Assembly: GCA_031549325.1 (NCBI GenBank)
Contig: JAVBQA010000071.1
Location: 1-18,924, forward strand
Reading direction: 5' to 3'
Source of the DNA: JAJDGF01 sp031549325
Lineage (GTDB): Bacteria; Bacillota; Clostridia; Christensenellales; Aristaeellaceae
DNA length: 18,924 nt
The translations under genes were made by a program, and so were the position numbers. Below the pieces are notes generated by a model that did not search any database, was not told the origin of the DNA, and saw only the letters and a list, made by a program, of their open reading frames with translations. Positions 6,829 through 13,055 of the stretch are shown piece after piece. Numbering within the stretch: position 1 is the first letter of the stretch; each line of letters begins with the position of its first letter.

Positions 6829-6841
6829 GCGCCTGCGGCGC
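6829..6841 (-). promoter_or_regulatory. Small hairpin in the leader of the alpha-xylosidase gene
   Basis: GCGCC and GGCGC pair over five bases around a three-base loop, about 20 bases upstream of the start codon and just before the ribosome binding site on the - strand. It could modulate translation or mark the 5' end. I found no convincing -10/-35 pair for this gene in the 111-base divergent gap. Confidence 0.3.
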
Positions 6842-6855
6842 AAGATGGGCACCGT

Positions 6856-6885
6856 TTGTCACGATCGGCTCGTTTGTGGTATACT
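6856..6885 (+). promoter_or_regulatory. Sigma-A-type promoter of the response regulator gene
   Basis: TTGTCA at 6856-6861 and TATACT at 6880-6885 are separated by 18 bases, giving a predicted transcript start near 6892, about 30 bases before the TTG start codon of the regulator. It lies in the gap between this gene and the divergent alpha-xylosidase gene, so regulator binding here could control both. Confidence 0.6.
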
Positions 6886-6920
6886 TTACGCATGCAAATA
6901 TCGTTTGTGAGGTGTGAGCG

Positions 6921-7643
6921 TTGCGCATCATCGTGATCGAGGACGAGGCCGCCGCGCGCCGCGGGCTGGTGAAGCTGCTCGAAGACATGCAGCAGCCGGG
7001 CGTCCAGGTGGTCGCCCAGGCCTCCGACGGCCAGCAGGGGCTGCAGCAGATTCGCGCGCTGTCGCCCGACGTGGCGTTTGTTGACATCCAGATGCCGATC
7101 ATGGACGGGCTCGAGATGATCCGCCAGGCGCGCGAACAGGGGCTCTCTACCACGTTCGTGGTGGTGAGCGCCTTTGCCGAGTTTGATTACGCGCGCCAGG
7201 CAATGAAGCTCAACGTCACCGAGTACCTGGTCAAGCCCATCACCATGGAGGACGTCGAGACCGTGCTCGCCCACCTGCTGCCCCGCTTCGGGGACAGCTC
7301 CGTCGCGGGCGGCGCCTGCCACCCCATGGTGCAGCGCGCGCTCAAGCTGCTCCACGAGCAGTATCAGGATCACATCAACCTAAGCAGCACCGCCGAGAGC
7401 CTGGGCATCACGCCCGAATACCTGAGCTACCTGTTCCACAGGGACATGGGCATCAATTTCTCCACCTACCTGAGGAACCACCGCATCACCCGCGCCTGCG
7501 AGATGATGAAGGCGGGCAGCGCCAAGATCTACGAGATCGCGCACGCGTGCGGCTTCTCCGATGCCAAGTACTTCTGCCGCGTGGTCCGCGAGGTGACCGG
7601 CCAGTCGCCCGGGGTGTACATCAAGGAGCAAGGGGAACAGTAA
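6921..7643 (+). CDS. YesN/AraC-type response regulator
   Basis: A 240-residue two-domain regulator. The receiver domain (residues 1-120) has the acidic pair E7-D8, phosphoacceptor D55 in FVDIQMP, S83 and K105 in YLVKPI. The C-terminal AraC-type domain (about 132-235) has two helix-turn-helices: LSSTAESLGITPEYLSYLF and IYEIAHACGFSDAKYFCRVV. Many YesN proteins are longer, with a middle region; here the receiver connects almost directly to the DNA-binding domain. The TTG at 6921 follows GAGGTG at 6909-6914. It presumably takes phosphate from the kinase encoded at 7811-9643 and activates the transporter and glycosidase genes; that pairing is inferred from adjacency and family. Confidence 0.9.
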   Translation: MRIIVIEDEAAARRGLVKLLEDMQQPGVQVVAQASDGQQGLQQIRALSPDVAFVDIQMPIMDGLEMIRQAREQGLSTTFVVVSAFAEFDYARQAMKLNVTEYLVKPITMEDVETVLAHLLPRFGDSSVAGGACHPMVQRALKLLHEQYQDHINLSSTAESLGITPEYLSYLFHRDMGINFSTYLRNHRITRACEMMKAGSAKIYEIAHACGFSDAKYFCRVVREVTGQSPGVYIKEQGEQ

Positions 7644-7810
7644 GGGGACGCTGTCCCCTTCGACCCCTGCCAGGGCATGAGGCCCTGGACCCCATGCCGA
7701 ATGCTGCGCATTCGGAAAAACGACATATGTATTCCCGCGCGAAGCGCGAAGATGGGATTCTCAAGGGACAAGTCCCTTGAGCGGGGAGCGCGAGGGGCAG
7801 CGCCCCTCGC
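7642..7810. repeat. Stack of six hairpins between convergent regulator and kinase genes
   Basis: Six short perfect inverted repeats follow one another: AAGGGGAC/GTCCCCTT (7642-7660), CCAGGGC/GCCCTGG (7670-7688), CCGAATGC/GCATTCGG (7697-7715), CGCGC/GCGCG (7736-7748), TCAAGGGAC/GTCCCTTGA (7761-7780) and GCGAGGGGC/GCCCCTCGC (7790-7810). Loops are two to five bases. The arms differ in sequence, so this is a series of distinct hairpins rather than one repeated unit. Similar stacked palindromes occur between genes in many GC-rich Clostridia. The array fills the whole gap, and the first stem overlaps the regulator stop codon. Confidence 0.8.
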
Positions 7811-7818
7811 TTACTTTT
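7790..7818 (+). terminator. Terminator of the response regulator gene
   Basis: The last and strongest hairpin of the stack, a nine-base-pair GC-rich stem (7790-7798 with 7802-7810) and AGC loop, is followed on the + strand by TTACTTTT. This is the best Rho-independent terminator shape in the array. It is not positioned to serve the kinase gene on the - strand, because its stop codon (7811-7813) directly abuts the stem. Confidence 0.55.
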
Positions 7819-9643
7819 CGTGCGCGTCGTACCTCGGCAGCAGCACCACGACCTTTGTGCCCTGGCCCTGCCAGCTACGGATCACCACGCGCGCCGCGCC
7901 GCCATAGTAGGAGCGGATGCGCAGCAGCGCGTTTTCGAGGCCAATGCCGATGTCATCGGGCAGCGGGTGCTGGCCGCCCGCCATGCGCAACAGTTCCGAA
8001 AGCCGTTGTTTGTCCATGCCGCTACCGTTGTCCTCAATGGTGACGCGCATCCTGTGCTTTCCGTGCGGCTGGAAGCGCACCAGCAGCAGCCCGCCCGTGC
8101 GGCCATTCAGCCCGTGCAGCACGCTGTTTTCCACGAACGGTTGCAGCAGCAGCTTGCGCATGGGCCAATCTTTGAGCCCTTCGTCCAGCTTGATCACATA
8201 GTCAAACGCATCGCCAAACCTGAGCTTCTGCAGCGCCAGATACTCGCCCAGCCACTGCGACTCCTGCTCGGCCGTCACCACGCCGTCGCTGCGCTCAAAC
8301 GTATACCGGAGCATCTGCGACAGGTGCTTGAGCTGGCGCGACACCATCAGGTTGCCGCCCGCCAGCGCGGTGAAGTTGATCGAGTTGATGGTGTTGTACA
8401 AAAAGTGGCTGTTGATCTGGTTTTCGAGCGCCTTGATCTCGGCCACGCGCTGGCTGTTGAGCGCCTCGATGGCCTCCCTTTCCTTGGCGCGGCGCTGCTC
8501 ATCGCCCTGCTTGAGCCGAAGCGTCATCTCATTGAATGCGCCGATGATTTGCCCGATCTCATTGGGATCATCGGTGCGGACGCGCACATCCAGCGCGCCA
8601 TCGTGCACCGCGCCGAGCCCCTGCTGCAGCGCGCGCACCGAGCGCATCATGCGTCGCACCACCAGCATCACCAGCAGCAACATCAACACGACGACCAGGC
8701 TGAGCACCACCGTCACCTCGAGCCGGTAGCGGTTGGGCTCCTTCATCAGCTGCTCGCGGTCGATCACGCGGTACAGCTTCATCCCCATCAGCCCCACCGG
8801 GCGCTCCAACAGGATGTCGCCCTTTTTCACGGCGACGGAGCCGTCACCCGCCATCTCGGCGCTGGTGTCCAGCTTCTTGCCGATCTGGGCGCTGTCCGGG
8901 TGCGCGATGATGACATTGTTCCCGTCGGTCAATATGCCCATCGAGGCGTGGCTGTGCAGCTCGTTCCCCTGCTGCGGGTTTGTCATGTCGTTCAGCGTGC
9001 GCGTGTTGAAGCTGACCACCACGGTGCCATACGGCTCGATCGTGTAGGGCCGGAACAGCGGGCAGGCGATGTGCATCAAAAACGGGCCGTTCGCCGTGCG
9101 CAAGTACTGCGATGGCACCAGCCCCACCTGCACATTCCCCGCCTGCTGCGCGCGCTCGCACAGCGCGTCGAGCGCCTCATTTTCATTGGAAAAACCCACC
9201 GAGAACCAGCCCAGGCCCACGGTCTCGGTTCGGAGCCTGGAGCTGTACACCAGCTCGCGGTCGGGCAGCACCAGCGCGATATACACGCAGTCCTGCGTCT
9301 GCAGCCGGTTGCTGAGCAGCTCCTGCATCTGGCGGTTCAGCGCCGCGCGCGTGGGCGGCTCCTGTTCGTAGCGCCTGGCCAGCGCATAGATGTCGCTGTC
9401 GAGCGCCAGCTCATACGCGCGGGTTCGGTAGCTGCGCAGCAGGATCTCCAGGTTGTCGCCCTGCATCTGCATGTAGTCGCGCTCCACAGCCTCCATGGAG
9501 CCCATCAGCGATTCGTCGAAGTAGCGGGACACGAACACATAGTTGAGCCCCAGCATCAGTACGCCCGCCACAACCACCAGCGACACGAATTGCCGAAGCA
9601 GGTTGGCGCGCAGCCAGCCTGCCGAATGTTTGTACAGCCTCAT
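7811..9643 (-). CDS. YesM-type sensor histidine kinase
   Basis: A 610-residue membrane kinase. One membrane segment lies near residues 18-38 and a second at about 310-329, bounding an extracytoplasmic Cache-like sensor region of about 270 residues. A HAMP linker follows (about 330-382), then the His_kinase region with H413 in NSHFLYNTIN. The ATPase domain has N506 in LQPFVENSVLHGL, DNGSG (538-542) and GIGLEN (566-571). ATG 9643 has AAGGTGG eight bases upstream; the longer open frame would overlap the permease gene. It is the last gene of the transporter operon, 41 bases after the second permease. It probably senses an extracellular sugar or the loaded binding protein. Confidence 0.92.
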   Translation of the reverse strand: MRLYKHSAGWLRANLLRQFVSLVVVAGVLMLGLNYVFVSRYFDESLMGSMEAVERDYMQMQGDNLEILLRSYRTRAYELALDSDIYALARRYEQEPPTRAALNRQMQELLSNRLQTQDCVYIALVLPDRELVYSSRLRTETVGLGWFSVGFSNENEALDALCERAQQAGNVQVGLVPSQYLRTANGPFLMHIACPLFRPYTIEPYGTVVVSFNTRTLNDMTNPQQGNELHSHASMGILTDGNNVIIAHPDSAQIGKKLDTSAEMAGDGSVAVKKGDILLERPVGLMGMKLYRVIDREQLMKEPNRYRLEVTVVLSLVVVLMLLLVMLVVRRMMRSVRALQQGLGAVHDGALDVRVRTDDPNEIGQIIGAFNEMTLRLKQGDEQRRAKEREAIEALNSQRVAEIKALENQINSHFLYNTINSINFTALAGGNLMVSRQLKHLSQMLRYTFERSDGVVTAEQESQWLGEYLALQKLRFGDAFDYVIKLDEGLKDWPMRKLLLQPFVENSVLHGLNGRTGGLLLVRFQPHGKHRMRVTIEDNGSGMDKQRLSELLRMAGGQHPLPDDIGIGLENALLRIRSYYGGAARVVIRSWQGQGTKVVVLLPRYDAHEK

Positions 9644-9684
9644 GCGCAGCACCACCTTGCGTTCAGTGGTCGTCCAAAAGGGAA

Positions 9685-10554
9685 TTACTCTTTGATGGCG
9701 CCGCTCGTCAGCCCGCCCACGATGTATTTCTGCAGGCACACGAAGATGATCACGACCGGGATGACCAGGATCATGCCATAGGTCATGATCTGGTTCCACT
9801 TTGTGCCGTATTTGTCCATGAACTTGTAGATGTTCGCGGTCAGCGGACGCATGGTGTCCTTGACGTTAAATGTCATGGAGTACACCAGGTCATTCCAGCC
9901 GTGCAGGAAGCAGAACACCAGGCAGGTGACGATGCCAACGCGCGCGATGGGCAGCATGATGCGGATGAACGCGGTGAACGCGTTGCAGCCGTCGATGCGC
10001 GCCGCCTCATCCAGCGACTTGGGCAGGCTCAGAAAGAACGGCCTGAGCGTGACCACGATGAACGGGATCGAGCCGGTGGCGATCGCCAGGATGGGCGCCG
10101 GATAGCTGTTGAGCATCTTCATATTGGTGAACATCAGGTACAGCGGGGTCAAAAGCAGACTGCCCGGCATCATCTGGGTTACCAGGAACAGCAGCATGAT
10201 CGTGCGCTTGAGCGGAAAGCGGAACCGCGCCAGGCCGTAGGCGGTGACGGTTCCCAGGATCGTGGAGAAGATCATGTTGCCCGTGCCGATGATGAAGCTG
10301 TTCAGCAGCGACTTCAGGAAATCCTTGTCGGTCAGCTGGCGAATCCAGGGCGCGATCGTGAACTGCCTGGGCCAGAACGAGATGTTCTTGTCAAAGATCT
10401 CGACGTCGGTCTTGAAGGTGGAGATCAGGATCCAGTACAGCGGGAACAGGAACACGACCGCGATCAGCAGCGCGATCAGGTCCATCATCAGTCTCTTGGC
10501 GATGGTGTGGTTGCTGTCCGCGCGCAGCTTCTTTTCTATGGAGATGCTGGTCAC
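9685..10554 (-). CDS. CUT1-family sugar ABC transporter permease (MalG/YtcP-like)
   Basis: A 289-residue inner-membrane protein with about six membrane segments, the first at residues 23-45. The ABC permease EAA loop, which docks the ATPase, is visible at about 183-202 (DEAARIDGCNAFTAFIRIML). The C-terminal GGLTSGAIKE end is typical of MalG-type CUT1 permeases. The start is a GTG at 10554, with GAGGTGA about eight bases upstream inside the end of the preceding permease gene, from which it is separated by one base. It pairs with that permease to form the sugar channel. Confidence 0.92.
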   Translation of the reverse strand: MTSISIEKKLRADSNHTIAKRLMMDLIALLIAVVFLFPLYWILISTFKTDVEIFDKNISFWPRQFTIAPWIRQLTDKDFLKSLLNSFIIGTGNMIFSTILGTVTAYGLARFRFPLKRTIMLLFLVTQMMPGSLLLTPLYLMFTNMKMLNSYPAPILAIATGSIPFIVVTLRPFFLSLPKSLDEAARIDGCNAFTAFIRIMLPIARVGIVTCLVFCFLHGWNDLVYSMTFNVKDTMRPLTANIYKFMDKYGTKWNQIMTYGMILVIPVVIIFVCLQKYIVGGLTSGAIKE

Positions 10555-10555
10555 G

Positions 10556-11458
10556 CTACATCACCTCGTCTTTCCGGATGAGCCTGAGATAGAACACGCC
10601 CACGCACATCAGGCACAGGAACAGCAGCACCGCGCTGGCCGAGCCGATGGAGAAGTTGAACAGCGTGAAGCTCTGGCGGTAGCTGTAGGTGGACATGACC
10701 TCGGTGGCGTTCAGCGGGCCGCCCTTGGTCATCATAAAGATCAGGTCGAACACCTTGAACGTGTAGATAAAGCCCAGCATCAGCACCGACATGATCGCCG
10801 GCTTGAGCAGCGGCACCGTGATGCGGAAGAACCGCTGGATCACGTTTGCGCCGTCGATGGACGCGCTCTCATACACGTCCTCGGAGATGTTGGACATGCC
10901 GGTGGTGAGCAGCAGCATGTTGAACGGCACGCCCACCCAGCAGTTGGTGATGATGACCGCCCACATCGCGAGCGCCGGATCGATCAGCCAGCCCATCGGC
11001 TCCGCGAGACCAATGCCGATGAAGCTGAGCAGTTTGTTGATGACGCCGCCCTCGGTCAGGAACATGTACTTGAACAGCAGACCCGTGACCGAAACCGGCA
11101 TCATCCATGCCACCAGAATCGTGCCGCGAATCGGGCCCGCCAGCTTGAATTTCCCGTTAAAGAACACCGCCATCAGCATTCCGAGCGCGAACTGCACCAC
11201 GATGCAGGCCATGGTGAACCACAGCGTGTGCCAGAACGCGTTCTGAAATTCCGCATCCTTGAGGATGTTGATGTAGTTTGTAAGTCCGGTAAAAACCGAG
11301 GTGTTGCCCTTGAAGGTCATCACCGTCAGGTCACGAAACGACAGGTAAAAATTGTAAAACAGGGGATACACCATCATGCCGACCATGTAGATGACCGCGG
11401 GCAACACAAACATCAGCCCGGTGACTTGATCGCGATGGTTTCGATACCAGCTATGCAT
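10556..11458 (-). CDS. CUT1-family sugar ABC transporter permease (MalF/UgpA-like)
   Basis: A 300-residue membrane protein with six predicted segments, starting with GLMFVLPAVIYMVGMMVYPL at residues 14-33. The EAA loop is at about 197-216 (ESASIDGANVIQRFFRITVP). The N-terminal topology and length fit the UgpA/MalF-like partner of CUT1 transporters. The ATG at 11458 has GGAGGTG about eight bases upstream. It follows the binding-protein gene after a 112-base gap with a hairpin, and is translationally coupled to the second permease. No ATP-binding subunit is encoded in the window; CUT1 systems of Bacillota commonly share an MsmK-type ATPase encoded elsewhere. Confidence 0.92.
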   Translation of the reverse strand: MHSWYRNHRDQVTGLMFVLPAVIYMVGMMVYPLFYNFYLSFRDLTVMTFKGNTSVFTGLTNYINILKDAEFQNAFWHTLWFTMACIVVQFALGMLMAVFFNGKFKLAGPIRGTILVAWMMPVSVTGLLFKYMFLTEGGVINKLLSFIGIGLAEPMGWLIDPALAMWAVIITNCWVGVPFNMLLLTTGMSNISEDVYESASIDGANVIQRFFRITVPLLKPAIMSVLMLGFIYTFKVFDLIFMMTKGGPLNATEVMSTYSYRQSFTLFNFSIGSASAVLLFLCLMCVGVFYLRLIRKDEVM

Positions 11459-11528
11459 CGGCAGGCACCTCCAAGCGTAGAATCCGTGGTGCGCGCAGCA
11501 GCAGTCGACTGCTCAGAAAAACGGAAGC

Positions 11529-11553
11529 GGGGTGCCCTTTTTGTGGGCACCCC
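11529..11553 (-). terminator. Intra-operon attenuating hairpin after the binding-protein gene
   Basis: GGGGTGCCC (11529-11537) pairs perfectly with GGGCACCCC (11545-11553) around a seven-base loop. On the - strand a run of five Ts occurs seven bases after the stem, too far for a classic terminator. It lies between the binding-protein stop and the first permease. A partial terminator or 3' stabiliser here would keep binding-protein mRNA above permease mRNA, as is common in sugar ABC operons. Confidence 0.55.
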
Positions 11554-11570
11554 ACAGCGCAAGTGATCGT

Positions 11571-12806
11571 TTAGCCCATGACTGCCTTCACGGTTTCGGC
11601 CGCGGCATCCAGCGCGGACTGCACGTCCTTCGAGCCGGTGAACACCTCATGCTCGGCTACCGAGATGGCGGTGGAGATTTCCGGCCAGCGCGGATGCGGG
11701 CCGCGCGGCATGGCATACTGCATCATCTCCGCGAACACCGAGAACACCGGGTCGGTGGTCCAGATTTCCTTGGAGGCGCTGGAGTCGGCGCGGGGAGAGA
11801 ACTTGCCGCCGATTTCGCAGAAGTTGGCGGAAACGTCCTTGCTCATCAGGTAGGTCAGGAAGTCCACAGCGGCGTCCAGATCCTTGCACGCGGTGGTGGG
11901 GCCGAAGTTCTCGCCGCCCAGCACGGAGGCATACACGCCGTTGTCGGCCTTCGGAACCAGCGCAACGCCCCAGTTCTTGTCGGGCACGAGTTCCTTGATG
12001 GAGTTCACGTTCCAGGGGCCGTTCACCTGCATCGCGGCGTTGCCGCTGATGAACTGGTTGTTGCAGTCGCCCTGGGTGAAGTTGATGATGTCCTTGGGCA
12101 TGGAGCCGTCCTGGATCAGGTCATTGAGGAAGGTCAGCGCCTCGACGCAGCCGGGGCCGTTCAGCTCTTCGAGCTTGCCGCCCGCGCTGAGGAACCACGG
12201 GATGAACTGGAAGCAGCCTTCCTCGTTCTTCACGGCCGAGATGACCAGGCCGTAGCGGGACTTGCTGGGATCGGTCAGCTTCTTCGCGACCTCGCGCAGC
12301 TCGGTCCAGTTTGTGGGCACTTCCACGCCAGCCTCGGCCAGCATGTCCTTGTCATAGAACAGCGTCAGGCAGTTGCTGTTGTGCGGCAGGCCGTAGATGC
12401 GGCCGTCCTGCGTGCAGCTGTTCAGCGGGCCGGGGAAGAACTGATCCAGCTGGCCCCAGGCGTTCAGCTGGTCGGTGATGTCCGCGAACACGCCCATCTG
12501 GATGAAGGAAGCCATGTCGGGATTGTCCACCATGCCGATATCGGGCAGCTCGCCAGACAGCGCGCCCATGGTGTACTGCTTGAGCAGGTCATCGCGGGAC
12601 ACGAACGTGCAGTTGACCTGCACCTTGTCCTGGGACGCGTTGTAGTTGGCCACGTCGCGCAGGAACACCGAGCCGTCGGAGTTCTCATAGTCGGTGCCGT
12701 AGTAGTGCCACAGCTCGAGCTCCACTTTGCCTTCCGCGGTGGCGGGCACAACGGCCATCGACAGAAGCAAGCACAATGCCAGGACCAGAGTTAAAACTTT
12801 CTTCAT
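11571..12806 (-). CDS. Extracellular sugar-binding protein of an ABC transporter (SBP_bac_1)
   Basis: A 411-residue family 1 solute-binding protein that captures an oligosaccharide and delivers it to the two permeases. The ATG at 12806 has AGGAGG about six bases upstream. Residues 1-24 form a signal peptide (MKKVLTLVLALCLLLSMAVV, then PATA), with likely signal peptidase I cleavage after ATA. The only Cys there is preceded by Leu, so there is no lipobox. The mature protein starts KVELELWHYYG, a typical first strand; GELPDIGMVDN and GNAAMQVNGPWN are family landmarks. The ligand is not readable from sequence; the GH31 neighbours suggest xylosylated oligosaccharides. First gene of the operon. Confidence 0.92.
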   Translation of the reverse strand: MKKVLTLVLALCLLLSMAVVPATAEGKVELELWHYYGTDYENSDGSVFLRDVANYNASQDKVQVNCTFVSRDDLLKQYTMGALSGELPDIGMVDNPDMASFIQMGVFADITDQLNAWGQLDQFFPGPLNSCTQDGRIYGLPHNSNCLTLFYDKDMLAEAGVEVPTNWTELREVAKKLTDPSKSRYGLVISAVKNEEGCFQFIPWFLSAGGKLEELNGPGCVEALTFLNDLIQDGSMPKDIINFTQGDCNNQFISGNAAMQVNGPWNVNSIKELVPDKNWGVALVPKADNGVYASVLGGENFGPTTACKDLDAAVDFLTYLMSKDVSANFCEIGGKFSPRADSSASKEIWTTDPVFSVFAEMMQYAMPRGPHPRWPEISTAISVAEHEVFTGSKDVQSALDAAAETVKAVMG

Positions 12807-12856
12807 GATCCATCCTCCTTTTTTGCGCACATCGCATTCTTACTCACGCGCAATAC

Positions 12857-12871
12857 TGTATAAAATATACA
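12857..12871. promoter_or_regulatory. Palindrome overlapping the -10 region of the transporter promoter
   Basis: TGTATA (12857-12862) and TATACA (12866-12871) form a perfect dyad with a three-base centre, covering the -10 element and predicted start site of the binding-protein promoter. The position suits a repressor site, but AT-rich -10 sequence can produce such a dyad by chance. Confidence 0.35.
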
Positions 12872-12892
12872 TGACATAGGCGATATTGTCAA
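12864..12892 (-). promoter_or_regulatory. Strong sigma-A-type promoter of the ABC transporter operon
   Basis: On the - strand, a perfect TTGACA (12892-12887) is separated by 17 bases from TATATT (12869-12864). Transcription should start near 12857, leaving a leader of about 50 bases before the binding-protein ATG. This is the best match to the -35/-10 consensus in the window. Confidence 0.75.
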
Positions 12893-12922
12893 CAAAAATG
12901 GCTTTAAAATGGTGGATGATCT

Positions 12923-12987
12923 TGTTCTAAAATATTAAGAACAGGCCGTGCAATTCGATAATCCGGGGGATTTTGCAAGGATTTGCA
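12923..12987. promoter_or_regulatory. Candidate regulator sites upstream of the transporter promoter
   Basis: Two patterns lie upstream of the -35 element: a dyad TGTTCT (12923-12928)/AGAACA (12938-12943), and direct repeats GGATTTTGCA (12968-12977) and GGATTTGCA (12979-12987), eleven bases apart, about one helical turn. AraC-type regulators commonly bind direct repeats, so these are candidate sites for the regulator encoded at 6921-7643. Function is inferred. Confidence 0.35.
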
Positions 12988-13018
12988 CCGAATTCTTTCA
13001 CCTTTTGTCACACAAAGA

Positions 13019-13045
13019 CCGGGCTGGATTTTGCATCCGGCCCGG
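13019..13045 (-). terminator. Terminator-like hairpin after the second GH31 gene
   Basis: CCGGGC-T-GGAT (13019-13029) pairs with ATCC-G-GCCCGG (13035-13045) around a five-base loop, giving ten pairs with one T-G wobble or mismatch. On the - strand it begins about ten bases after the GH31 stop and is followed by TCTTTGTG, a weak T-rich tail. It probably separates this gene from the transporter operon. Confidence 0.6.
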
Positions 13046-13055
13046 CCTTCGGTCG

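Noticed and set aside
6810..6920. Riboswitch in the leader of the alpha-xylosidase or regulator gene
   Set aside because: The gap is only 111 bases, with one five-pair hairpin and a plain promoter; no known aptamer core was recognised.
7642..7810. CRISPR array
   Set aside because: The palindromes differ in sequence and spacing; there is no constant repeat with unique spacers and no cas gene.
7820..9781. Long + strand open frame (653 codons) opposite the kinase gene
   Set aside because: Low-complexity His/Gln/Arg/Ala composition with no domain; antisense shadow of the sensor kinase.
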